DNA of 64,000 bases from Phytohabitans rumicis (GTDB taxonomy: Bacteria > Actinomycetota > Actinomycetes > Mycobacteriales > Micromonosporaceae): assembly GCF_011764445.1 (NCBI RefSeq), contig NZ_BLPG01000002.1:930001-994000 (forward strand), given 5' to 3'. Below the pieces are notes generated by a model, which was given only the letters and a program-made list of their open reading frames with translations, was not told the DNA's origin and searched no databases. This document shows positions 27,732 through 35,796 of this stretch, piece by piece; the first letter of the stretch is position 1; each line of letters opens with the position of its first letter. A program made the translations under genes and the position numbers.

Positions 27732-28703
27732 CTAGCACCTTCCAATAGAGACGAACTCGTTGGCGATGCGCCGCCGCCACACCTCGTACGCGGGCTCGTC
27801 GCCGCGGACCGGCCCGTCCGGGCGGTTCCGCTCGCTCAGCTCCGCGGCCTCGGTGGCGGACATGCCGCAGAACACCTGGGCGGCGAGCTCGTTGTGCGGC
27901 ACCATCAGGCCGGCGCGCAGCCGGGCGGCCGCGCCGAACGCGGCGCCCTGCGCGACCTGGGGCCGGCAGTCACCGGCCGCGTCCCACAGGGCCCGCAGCT
28001 CGGACTCGTCCGCGCCGCCCGCGTAGGTGGCCGCCAAGCCGGCGCCGGCGTACAGGTCCGGCCACCGGTGCGCCGGGAACCTCGCGATGGTCTTGGCGAG
28101 CAGCGCCGGGTCGGTGCCGCAGACGAACCACATCGCCCGGCCCACGCCCTGGTCCAGCACCCGGCTGGCGTACCAGCTCGGGCCGTCCACGGGCCACGGG
28201 AACCGGTCGTGGTGGTACCGCTCGTGCACGTACCGCTGGGTGCGGAAGTACGCCTGGTGGAAGCCGTAGCCGTCCAGCGCGAGCCAGCGCAGGACCGGGT
28301 CGGCCGGTGCGATCCGCGACCAGAGCATGCGCGGCAGCCGAGCCATCGCCCAGCCGACGCCGACGTAGACCATGTAGACGTGCGCCTGTCCGCGGCCGGC
28401 GAGGAACTTGGCAATGTTGCCCCCGCCGAACGGCAACGCGTCACGAATGGCGAAGCCCATCGCGGCGCCCTCGTACGCGAATCCCCGAAAGCGCGTAGCG
28501 ATCTGTTCGAGTCGCATTTCGGCGTCGTCGGTGGTGCGCGCTTCCGCGGCATAGGAGAAGCCCGCCAAAAACGTATGGCCGACCCTCTCCAGGACTTCTT
28601 TGGAGGCTGCGTCCTTCTCGTGGAAGCCACGCACGTCCAGCCTGGTCTCGGCGGTGTTCGGGGTCAGGATGCGGCGCCGCAGCGCCCGCAATGCACTAGA
28701 CAA
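27732..28703 (-). CDS. unbL: Enediyne biosynthesis protein UnbL (DUF1702)
   Basis: About 323 residues, DUF1702. Characteristic blocks: SALRALRRRILTPNTAETRL at the N-terminus, RGFAYEGAAMGFAIRDAL, VYVGVGWAMARLPR, WLALDGYGFHQAYF, LDQGVGRAMWFV and the C-terminal EVWRRRI. UnbL is the third conserved unknown of the warhead cassette. The start is uncertain: the TTG at 28703 fits homology and has GGGGGAG upstream, while ATGs at 28751 and 28811 would prepend unlike residues. unbV follows with only 3 bp between. A second DUF1702 gene lies at 32271-33268. Confidence 0.9.
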   Translation of the reverse strand: MSSALRALRRRILTPNTAETRLDVRGFHEKDAASKEVLERVGHTFLAGFSYAAEARTTDDAEMRLEQIATRFRGFAYEGAAMGFAIRDALPFGGGNIAKFLAGRGQAHVYMVYVGVGWAMARLPRMLWSRIAPADPVLRWLALDGYGFHQAYFRTQRYVHERYHHDRFPWPVDGPSWYASRVLDQGVGRAMWFVCGTDPALLAKTIARFPAHRWPDLYAGAGLAATYAGGADESELRALWDAAGDCRPQVAQGAAFGAAARLRAGLMVPHNELAAQVFCGMSATEAAELSERNRPDGPVRGDEPAYEVWRRRIANEFVSIGRC

Positions 28704-28849
28704 CTCTGCTCCCCCAAGGCATTGGCGGCCCCATCGGGCGGTGGTTTGCATTTGAGCTTCGCAGGAGGGCCGATGCGTGTCTTCTTCGGCAGTGCTCCGC
28801 TGTTTCTTCAAAATTGCTACTGTTCTTCATAATTGCTGCTTCTACACAA
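28704..28849 (-). promoter_or_regulatory. Candidate promoter/leader of the warhead operon
   Basis: A 146-bp A+T-richer gap between the AhpD-like gene and unbL. It is the only sizeable gap inside the minus-strand operon and is the likely place for a promoter serving unbL-unbV-unbU-pksE-tebC. It contains the direct repeat listed separately. A TTGATT hexamer on the minus strand could be a -35 element, with a weak AATTAT-like -10. Confidence 0.5.
28800..28837. repeat. Two near-identical 18-19 bp direct repeats upstream of unbL
   Basis: On the plus strand, ctgtttcttcaaaattgct (28800-28818) is followed after one base by ctgttcttcataattgct (28820-28837). They differ by one base pair and one indel, so the repeat period is about 20 bp, close to two helical turns. 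They lie about 100 bp upstream of unbL and just after the AhpD-like stop, a good position for a regulator binding in tandem on one DNA face. Confidence 0.75.
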
Positions 28850-29917
28850 TCAAGAAGCGCATTCGATCAAGTGGAAGCTGCCGACCCGGCGGGCGGCCGC
28901 GTAGCTCGCCCACGCGGTCACCTCCACCAGGGCGGCGTCCCGGGGCTCACCGCCGCGGAACTCGCGCACGGTGTCCTCGTCGACCTGATGGGAGGCGAAC
29001 GCGGTCAGCAGCGCCAGGCGCCCGGCGGCCTGGTCCGGCGCGGGCAGGTCGGCGACGAGCCGTTCGCACCACTCCCGGCTCAAGCCCGCCTCCTCGCCCC
29101 GCCACTGCGCGAGCCGCTCCTGCACGAGCTGCCGCACCGCGGGTGGGACGGACCGCGCGCCGGCCCGCTCGAACGCGGCGAAGGATCGCGCCGCCGCGGC
29201 GGCGACCCCCGGGTGCCCGCGCGCCCAGGCGACATCCGCCGGCAACGGCGCGTCGGGCAGCAGCGCGACGGCCCGGCCCACCGGGCGTATCTCCCGGAGC
29301 GTGGGGCTCAGCGCCAGGCTCAGGCCCTGCTTGACCCGGCGCCGGGCGCGCGGGCCGAGCCGGGGCGGCAGGAGGAAGTTCGACAGGAAGACGTTCACCA
29401 TGCGGCCGAGGTAGTGGAAGCTCACCGCCACCCCTACCAGCTCGGCGCGCTCGGCCTCCGCGAACGGCGGCTTGCGGTGCACCGCCGCGTCCGGCTGGTG
29501 GGCGACGCGCGCCCACGCCGCCAGGTCCCGGACGCGGGGATCGGCCACCTCGTCCACCCGGTCGCCGGCGACGGCCTCGGCGTCGTGCTCGTTGGCGAGG
29601 TCGTACATGCCGATGCTGTGCATGTCGACGCAGTACGGGCAGATGTTCGCCACCGACACGGCCGCCGCGACCGCCTCCTTCGCCAGCCGGTCGGCGGCGC
29701 CCGCGGTCATCAGCGTCTCGCGCATCAGCATCCAGTACGCGGCCAGCGTCTGCGGCGACGGCGAGTGCAGCAGGACCGGCGGCACCACCAGCCGCATCTC
29801 GTCCGCCGCCTGCCGGTACACCGCCGCCACCAGGTCGCCGGCGGTGGCGACCGGGACGGTCTTGACGTACTTGACCTGTCGTTGGACCACGGACGCGATG
29901 ACCCGACGGGCAACCAT
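28850..29917 (-). CDS. AhpD-like (carboxymuconolactone decarboxylase fold) protein, copy 1
   Basis: 355-residue protein whose N-terminal third carries the AhpD/CMD redox motif: Cys93-Pro-Tyr-Cys96 with His100 (NICPYCVDMH), preceded by KEAVAAAVSVA. AhpD-type proteins use the CxxC as a thiol reductant or peroxidase with a proton-relay His. The other two-thirds contain a hydrophobic AhpD-like second half (GVAVSFHYLGRMVNVFL) and an alpha-helical tail. It is clearly paralogous to the gene at 35797-36891. It lies between the membrane protein and unbL on the same strand. Quenching of reactive intermediates or disulfide/redox control is plausible, not shown. Confidence 0.85.
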   Translation of the reverse strand: MVARRVIASVVQRQVKYVKTVPVATAGDLVAAVYRQAADEMRLVVPPVLLHSPSPQTLAAYWMLMRETLMTAGAADRLAKEAVAAAVSVANICPYCVDMHSIGMYDLANEHDAEAVAGDRVDEVADPRVRDLAAWARVAHQPDAAVHRKPPFAEAERAELVGVAVSFHYLGRMVNVFLSNFLLPPRLGPRARRRVKQGLSLALSPTLREIRPVGRAVALLPDAPLPADVAWARGHPGVAAAAARSFAAFERAGARSVPPAVRQLVQERLAQWRGEEAGLSREWCERLVADLPAPDQAAGRLALLTAFASHQVDEDTVREFRGGEPRDAALVEVTAWASYAAARRVGSFHLIECAS

Positions 29918-29951
29918 GTCCCGACTCCTCCCCGTGCGTGTTGTCAGCGGG

Positions 29952-30937
29952 TCATGACCACGGCGCGGTCGGGTACCACGGGATGATCTCGCGGCGGGCC
30001 AGCAGCCGCACGTCCCAGTACAGGAACGTGAAGACGCCGGCCACGATGAGGGCGACCGCGGTGATGACGGCGATCCGGGCCGGCCGGGCGGCGAGCCAGC
30101 GGCGCAGGCGCGTCCCGCTCACCAGCGCGAGCGCGGCGAAGATCACCGCCATGATCAGGATGTTGCCGAGCGACTGCAGGATGAACGCGGCCGCGCCGTA
30201 GAGCGGGTTGCCGCTCTCCGCCGCGTCCCGGAACAACTGCCGGAACAGCCCGAACGGCCGTCCGATGAGGAACCCGCCGATCAGCACGCCGAGGAACACC
30301 ATGGGCGCGTTCGGGTACCGCCGCGCGATGCGCTCGAACGGATCCCGCACCAGCCCGAGCGCGGCGAGCCCCAGGTACGTCATGGCCAGGCCGATGACGC
30401 CGAACACCACCATCGACTGGATGCTGCGGGCGGACAGCGTGCCGGCGGTGCTCTGCGCGGTCGAGAACTGGGCATGTCGGTGCCCACCAGCCCGACGACG
30501 GCGCCGTACGTGGCGGACACCGCGGTCATCCCCACCGCGAGCCAGAGCAGCGGCGTGAACGTGTGCCGGACCCGGCTCCAGCGCCCCTCGGTGCCCAGCA
30601 TCGGCGCCATCGCGCCGAACGCGGCGATGTTGCAGGCGGTGAACGTGCCGGCGAGTCCGGAGACGAACGCGAACGCGATCCCGGCGCCGATGCCCGCGAT
30701 CGGCGTCTCCTTGGCGTCGTGCCCGAGCAGGGTGTTGGCCACGTTGTCGCCGATCGTGCTGTCGACGAACTCCGCGGACCAGACGATGGTGAGCAGGAAC
30801 CCGCCGAGCGCGCTCAACCCGAGCACCAGCCACCGCCGCCGCGGGAAGTGGCCGTTGACCAATGTGGATGTCGCGCGCGGAGCCCGGCGGTTCTCGCCGG
30901 TCTCCGGTCGCTGTTCGGCGGTGACCGGACGCGTCAT
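29952..30937 (-). CDS. Integral membrane protein, possibly CcdA/DsbD-like (one frameshift)
   Basis: About 328 residues with seven to eight hydrophobic segments. The block GLAGTFTACNIAAFGAMAPMLG contains a lone membrane Cys in a Gly/Ala-rich helix, reminiscent of CcdA/DsbD or TauE-like transporters, but the classic Cys pair is not visible. The ATG at 30937 has GGGGAGG upstream. The frame breaks after VVGLVGTDMP and continues at QFSTAQSTAGTLSAR; restoring one C in the run at 30470-30472 repairs it. It is the first gene of the long minus-strand operon, divergent from the His-rich membrane protein. Function unassigned. Confidence 0.7.
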
Positions 30938-31141
30938 CTCTGCCTCCCCGTGCAGGACCGACTTGCTCGTACCTGGCCAGGATGCGTCGGCGGGGTGTGG
31001 CGGGGGTTCTCCTAAGGTGCGGTGACCTTCCGGAAACTGAAGACCCACCCGGAAACTGAGCAATCTGAAAGAACTGTCCAACACCGGGCCACGGTTACGG
31101 TCTGGCGGAAGCGGTTGCGCACCCGCGGATGGGAGAAATCC
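30938..31141. promoter_or_regulatory. Divergent promoter region with 19-bp-spaced direct repeats
   Basis: This 204-bp gap lies between the first gene of the minus-strand warhead operon and the plus-strand His-rich membrane protein. CCGGAAACTGA is present twice, at 31030-31040 and 31049-31059, a 19-bp period, followed by a looser CTGAAAGAACTG. Being on one helical face, they may bind a dimeric or cooperative regulator that controls both directions. Confidence 0.6.
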
Positions 31142-31735
31142 ATGGTTAGTGTCCCGGCGGCCGTGCCGTCACCCGGCCTCATCGCGCGAATCAACGGACG
31201 GCACCATCGTGCCGCCCTGAACGTGTTCCTGTTCGTCGTCATCGCCCACTGGGCGGAGCACCTCGTGCAGGCGTACCAGATCTGGGTGCTCGGGACAGCG
31301 CGGCCGCAGTCCCGCGGCGTGCTCGGCCAGTTCTTCCCCTGGCTGGTCAAGTCCGAGTGGCTGCACTACGGCTACGCGATCGTCATGCTGGTCGCCCTGT
31401 TCCTGTTGCGACCCGGCTTCGTCGGGCGCGCGCGGGCCTGGTGGACGGTGGCCCTGGTCATCCAGTTCTGGCACCACATCGAGCATCTGCTGCTGCTCAT
31501 CCAGGCCCAGGCGGGCGTCACGTTCTTCGGCGCCGCGCAGCCGACGAGCATCCTCCAACTCGCCTTCATGCGGGTGGAGCTGCACCTGTTCTACAACTCC
31601 ATCGTGTTCATCCCCATGATGATCGCGATGTACCTGCACCTGCGGCCGAACCGCACCGAGCTGGCCGACAGCACGTGCAACTGTGTCGCCAAGTCCAAGT
31701 CCACGTCCGTCCGGTCCGCGACATCGGTCGCCTGA
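31142..31735 (+). CDS. His-rich integral membrane protein, function unknown
   Basis: 197 residues with four to five membrane segments. Conserved-looking polar residues lie inside the helices: HWAEHLVQAYQ, FWHHIEHLLLLIQ and RVELHLFYNS, each with a His/Glu arrangement that could bind a metal or haem. The cytosolic C-terminal tail has CNC followed by a Lys/Ser-rich end, a possible metal-binding tail. The ATG at 31142 has GGGAGA upstream. The CopC-like gene starts 4 bp after the stop, which makes a shared copper or electron-transfer role attractive but inferred. Confidence 0.7.
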   Translation: MVSVPAAVPSPGLIARINGRHHRAALNVFLFVVIAHWAEHLVQAYQIWVLGTARPQSRGVLGQFFPWLVKSEWLHYGYAIVMLVALFLLRPGFVGRARAWWTVALVIQFWHHIEHLLLLIQAQAGVTFFGAAQPTSILQLAFMRVELHLFYNSIVFIPMMIAMYLHLRPNRTELADSTCNCVAKSKSTSVRSATSVA

Positions 31736-31739
31736 CCCC

Positions 31740-32276
31740 ATGACCCGCCGCGGTGCCGCGCGTCTCGCGTCGGTTCTCCTCGGTTTCGCCGCCGCCGGTG
31801 CCCTGTTGGGGGGCCCGGCGGCGGCCGTCGCGCAGGATGGCCTCGTCGCCAGCGACCCGCGCGACCAGGCGGTGCTCGCCGCCGGGCCGAGCGGCGTCCG
31901 ATTGACCTTCTCCAGCACGCCCACCGCGGATTCTCACGTGTCCATCGTGGACGGCAACGGGTCGGCGGTGACCACCGGCCCGCTGTCGGCCGCGCCCGGC
32001 CGGGCGCTGTGGCAACCGATCGCGATCGACGCGCCGTCCGACGTGATCGTCGCCTACCACGTCGAGCTCGACGGCGGCGGCGAGGCATCCGGCGTGCTGC
32101 GGTTCAGCGTCGGCACCGGCAAGCCGCCCGCGCTCACCGGTGCCGTCCCGGACGCCGACCCGCACGCGCACAGCGTCGATCCGCTCAGCGCGTTTCTGCT
32201 CGTGGTCGACGGGCTGGTCGTCCTCGGCGTGCTGGCGATGCTGTGGCTGCGCCGGCCCATCCCGCCCTCGTCATGA
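31740..32276 (+). CDS. CopC-domain membrane-anchored protein
   Basis: 178 residues: Sec signal (ending near AAAVAQ), a CopC-like beta-sandwich starting LVASDPRDQAVLAAGPSGVRL, which is the typical CopC/YobA opening, and a C-terminal transmembrane helix (FLLVVDGLVVLGVLAML) with a short basic tail. CopC proteins carry copper in the periplasm or at the outer face. The usual N-terminal copper His appears absent (the mature start is not HA), whereas an HAH motif (DPHAHSV) lies just before the helix, so copper binding is uncertain. The gene ends tail-to-tail over the DUF1702 stop (6-bp overlap). Confidence 0.8.
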   Translation: MTRRGAARLASVLLGFAAAGALLGGPAAAVAQDGLVASDPRDQAVLAAGPSGVRLTFSSTPTADSHVSIVDGNGSAVTTGPLSAAPGRALWQPIAIDAPSDVIVAYHVELDGGGEASGVLRFSVGTGKPPALTGAVPDADPHAHSVDPLSAFLLVVDGLVVLGVLAMLWLRRPIPPSS

Positions 32277-33268
32277 GGGCGGGTTCGCCAGCCGCAGATC
32301 GGCGCCCACGCGCGCCTCGACCCGCTGCCGCCAGACCTCGTAGTCGGGCTCGGCGGACTGCCCGAACCCGTCCGCCGCGACGTCGTCGGCCAGGATCGCG
32401 GCGGCACTGACCGAGATGCCGGCGAGGATCTCGGTCGCCAGTTCGGTGTGTGGCGGCACGAACCCCGCGAAGTCCCGGGCCTTGGCCGCGAACACCACGC
32501 CCTGTGCCACCTGCGGCAGGCAGGCGCCGGCCTCCCGGCGCAGCACCGCCAGACCCTCCGCGTCGCTGCCGCCGGCGAACGTCGCCGCCAGGCCGACCCC
32601 GCTCCAGAGGTCGGCGTGGCGCTCCGTGGCGAAGCGGCCCACCGCCGCGGCCACGTCCGGCGACTGTCCACCATGGATGAACCAGAGCGCACGGCCGATG
32701 CCTTGGTCCACCGCACGCGGGAAGTAGTCGGCCCGCCCTGCCACGGGTACGGCGCGGGCCGCTGCTGCCGGGTGACCCAGCGGTCCATCTCGAAGTAGGC
32801 GCGGTCGAACCCGTACCCGTCCACGGCCAGCCAGCTCATCGTCGGGTAGTACGGCACGCCGGTCAGGTCGGGAAGCACCTTGCGCCACAACGGTCGCGGC
32901 AGCCGGGCCATCGCGAACCCGATGCCGATGTACGTCAGGAAGGTGTGCGGCCGACCCGGTCCGCGCAGCAGATCCCGCGCCCGGTTTCCACGGCCGCCCG
33001 CCATCGCGTCGCGCACCGTGTACGCCATCGCCGCACCCTCGTACGCGAACCCGCGCATCTCCGGCTCCACGAGCTCGAGCCGGCGCTCCACCTCCCATTG
33101 GTCCCGCACCTCGATCCCCCACTCGAAGCCACACAGGACGGACTGGGGTATGGCCTCCAGCCGCCGGGTCGCGTCGGTGGGGCGGACGGGAAAGCCGCGC
33201 TTCGCGAACGACACGTCGGTGAACGACGGGGTCAGCGCCAGGCGGCGAAGCGAACCGAGCATCGGCAT
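32271..33268 (-). CDS. Second DUF1702 (UnbL-like) protein (one frameshift)
   Basis: About 332 residues, a divergent paralogue of unbL. Shared blocks: LGSLRRLALTPSF, RGFAYEGAAMAYTVRDAM, YIGIGFAMARLPRPLW, WLAVDGYGFDRAYF, VDQGIGRALWFI and YEVWRQRVE. The frame is lost at YPWQG and resumes at RADYFPRAVDQG; one extra C in the run at 32736-32738 restores it. The ATG at 33268 has GAGGAGG upstream. A second DUF1702 beside the first suggests a heteromeric or sequential function specific to this enediyne subtype; nine-membered clusters carry extra unknown E-genes that may correspond. Confidence 0.85.
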
Positions 33269-33531
33269 ACCGGCCTCCTCAATCCTCAGTCGACATCTCA
33301 TCTCATCGTGCCGTCCTTCAGGAAGGTTGCCGTCTTTTGGCGTGCGCTGATCGGGCCGTGTCTATTTCGTACGCGACGCCACCGCAATGCGGAAGATGCG
33401 TTGCGGCGTCGGCCCCGAGAGAATTGTCAGGTAACCGATCTGAAATCTTCCGACCGATCCGCGCGCCTTTCGCCGCGATAACCGATCCGCCGGATTTCAC
33501 CAATGTGGTCCATCAGTAAGGAGGCGATGCC
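33269..33531. promoter_or_regulatory. Divergent promoter region (DUF1702 copy 2 / DUF5987-GMC operon)
   Basis: A 263-bp non-coding region. The heptamer ACCGATC appears three times in the same orientation, starting at 33434, 33453 and 33481 (19- and 28-bp steps), next to the plus-strand operon start. The spacing resembles that of the repeats at 31030-31059, though the sequence differs. AAGGAGG at 33518 is the ribosome-binding site for the GTG start at 33532. Confidence 0.5.
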
Positions 33532-34101
33532 GTGCAACCCGACAACCACGACGTTGACCCGGCCCGGACCGCCACCATTGAGGCGTACGCCGATACGGTC
33601 GTCCCCGGTGCGAAGCGGTCACCGGACGACCGGGCCGTGGCGGGCGCCGCCCTGGGCGGCGGCGCGGTCGCGGCGGGCGCCGTCGAACTGCTCGAACAGC
33701 CCGGTGGCGGGCTGGCGGAAGCGTTGGACTCGATGGTCTACACGCTGAACGACCACGCCGCCGGATACGCCACGGCACACGGTCTCGCGCTCGACGACGG
33801 CGTACCCGCATTCGTCGCGCTTCCCTTCGAGCACCGCACCGCGCTGGTACTGGAACTCACCGCGCCGGAACACCCCGAAAAGCAGATGTGGGTGGCACTG
33901 GCACTGTTCAGCAACATGGCGTTTGACAGCGCCGCCCATCTCACCACCGCGGACGCGTTCGCGAACCGCCATCCCGGACTGTTGACGATCGGCTATTTCC
34001 CGCCGGACGCCGATGGGCTTTTCCGCTTTCCCCAGTACTCGTACGGGCGGGCCTTGGCCCCACTCCACCCACAGACCACGGTGACAGGTGATCCAGCATG
34101 A
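33532..34101 (+). CDS. DUF5987-type small protein, probable partner of the GMC oxidoreductase
   Basis: 189 residues, GTG start with AAGGAGG upstream. It begins TIEAYADTVVPGAKRSPDDRAV, resembling the small (subunit 3-like) partners of GMC/gluconate dehydrogenases, which also open with a DTxxPG segment. There is no clear signal peptide and no cysteine pair. Its stop overlaps the GMC start (ATGA), so the two are made together and probably interact. The family is frequently found next to GMC oxidoreductases; molecular function is not defined. Confidence 0.75.
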   Translation: MQPDNHDVDPARTATIEAYADTVVPGAKRSPDDRAVAGAALGGGAVAAGAVELLEQPGGGLAEALDSMVYTLNDHAAGYATAHGLALDDGVPAFVALPFEHRTALVLELTAPEHPEKQMWVALALFSNMAFDSAAHLTTADAFANRHPGLLTIGYFPPDADGLFRFPQYSYGRALAPLHPQTTVTGDPA

Positions 34102-35735
34102 CTTCCACGGAGTCGACAGACGTCGTCGTGATCGGCAGCGGGTTCGGCGGCGCCATCGCGGCCTACCATCTCGCCGCCGGCGGTGCCCGCGTGTTGGTCC
34201 TGGAGCGCGGACCGTGGCTCCAGGCCGAGGAGTTCGAGCACGACTTCAAGCTGGGTTCGTCGTACACCCGGGTCTTCGACTTCGTGGTGGGCGACGGAAT
34301 GAGCATCCTCGGCGGCAACTGCGTCGGCGGCGGCAGCGTGGTGTATTTCGCCACCATGCCGCGCGCGCCGCGGTTCGTGTTCGAGCGGCGCGGCAGCATC
34401 GGCCGTCGCATGTGGCCGGCCAGCATCACCCGGGACACATTGGATCCCTGGTACGACCGGGTCACCGAGGCGCTGCCGGTCACCCGGCAGTCCTGGGAAA
34501 AGGTGCCGTACGCGGGCGGCCTGTTCGCGGCTGCCTGCGCGCACGCCGGCCGCACCGCCAACCCGTCACCGTCCGCCGTCGACGTGGACGAGTGCGTCAA
34601 CTGCAACTGGATGATGGCCGGCTGCCGGTTCGACGCCAAGCGCTCGTTGTTGCTCAACTACCTTCCCGCCGCCGTCGCGCACGGCGCCGAGATCCGGCCG
34701 CTGCACGAGGTCCAGCGGTTGACCCGGTTGGCCGACGGCGGCTACCGGGTGCACTACCGGGTCGTCGACGAGGAGGACTACCGGATCCTGCACGACAGCG
34801 GCGAGATCGACGCCAAGCTGGTGATCCTCGCGGCGGGCTCGGGCGCGACCCCGGTGATCCTGCAGCGCTCGGAGCCCGACCTCGGCCGGATGCCGCACGC
34901 GGTGGGCCGGTACTTCTCCGGAAATGGCGAACGCCTCAACACCGCGATCCTCGACGAGGACAAAGTGCGGGACGTCCTGGGCCTGTCCCGCCCGGACGGT
35001 TCCGCCTATGCCGCGTACCAGATCGGTCGCGGACCGACGGTCGCGAGCTGGGACCGGCTGGACGGCAGCCTGCCCGAGTACGAGCGGTTCTCGCTCGAGC
35101 AGCTGTACTTCCCGCCGGGCCTCGGCACGATCCTGGCCCAGGTGCCCGGCGCCACCGGCCCGTCGTGGTTCGGCCTGGAGAAGAAGGAGATGCTGCGGCA
35201 GTGGCAGTCGTGGCTGACCATCTTCACGATGTCCGAAGACGACAACGAGGGCGTCTTCGGGCCACCGCCGGAGACGGGCAACGCGCACCGGCTCTCCATG
35301 CAGATGCTGGGCGACGGCCCGCTGCGGTACCGGCCGACGGCCAACACGTGGCGCGGCTGGTCGTTGTCGGACGCCGCGGTCAAGGACATCCTGGAACGCG
35401 ACGGGCTGGCCCGGGTGGCGCCATGGACCAACGATCTGGTCGGCGCGTACACGGTGCACCCGTTGGCATCCTGCCGGATCGGCGACGACCCGGCGACGTC
35501 GGCGCTGGACGACCGGCACGAGCTGCGCGGGCATCCGGGCATCTTCGTCACCGACGGCTCGGCGGTGCCGGGAGCGCTGACGGTCAACCCGGCGCTCACG
35601 ATCGCGGCGCTCGCCGAGCGGGCCATGCCCGGCATCGTGCGCGCGGCGCGCGAACGGGGCGTGGCCGTCCAGTACGGCGCGCCCGCGCCGGACGGCTCGA
35701 CGGCCGCCCGGGTCGCGGTAGCCCCAACAGTCTGA
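34098..35735 (+). CDS. GMC-family FAD oxidoreductase (E9-like)
   Basis: 545-residue flavoenzyme. It has an N-terminal FAD motif (VVVIGSGFGGAIAAYHLA), a FAD-loop segment GGNCVGGGSVVYF, and the catalytic pair His454 (VHPLASCRIG) and Asn497 (VNPALTIAALAERAM). A Cys-containing segment (DVDECVNCNW...GC) around residues 170-185 is typical of cholesterol-oxidase/glucose-dehydrogenase-like relatives. GMC enzymes oxidise alcohols. An oxidoreductase of this class is conserved as E9 in nine-membered enediyne clusters, and this is its best match. It follows the small subunit with an ATGA overlap. Confidence 0.9.
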   Translation: MTSTESTDVVVIGSGFGGAIAAYHLAAGGARVLVLERGPWLQAEEFEHDFKLGSSYTRVFDFVVGDGMSILGGNCVGGGSVVYFATMPRAPRFVFERRGSIGRRMWPASITRDTLDPWYDRVTEALPVTRQSWEKVPYAGGLFAAACAHAGRTANPSPSAVDVDECVNCNWMMAGCRFDAKRSLLLNYLPAAVAHGAEIRPLHEVQRLTRLADGGYRVHYRVVDEEDYRILHDSGEIDAKLVILAAGSGATPVILQRSEPDLGRMPHAVGRYFSGNGERLNTAILDEDKVRDVLGLSRPDGSAYAAYQIGRGPTVASWDRLDGSLPEYERFSLEQLYFPPGLGTILAQVPGATGPSWFGLEKKEMLRQWQSWLTIFTMSEDDNEGVFGPPPETGNAHRLSMQMLGDGPLRYRPTANTWRGWSLSDAAVKDILERDGLARVAPWTNDLVGAYTVHPLASCRIGDDPATSALDDRHELRGHPGIFVTDGSAVPGALTVNPALTIAALAERAMPGIVRAARERGVAVQYGAPAPDGSTAARVAVAPTV

Positions 35736-35778
35736 CCGTGTTACCAAAAAGACCGTGTTACCGAGAGACCGTGTGACC
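35734..35778 (+). repeat. Three 12-bp direct repeats between the GMC and AhpD-like genes
   Basis: GACCGTGTTACC at 35734-35745 and 35751-35762, then GACCGTGTGACC at 35767-35778. The step is 16-17 bp. The array starts at the last bases of the GMC gene and ends 19 bp before the GTG start of the next gene, filling the 61-bp gap. It could be replication slippage of a translation-initiation region or a binding array. Confidence 0.8.
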
Positions 35779-35796
35779 TAAAAGGAGTGTGGGGTC

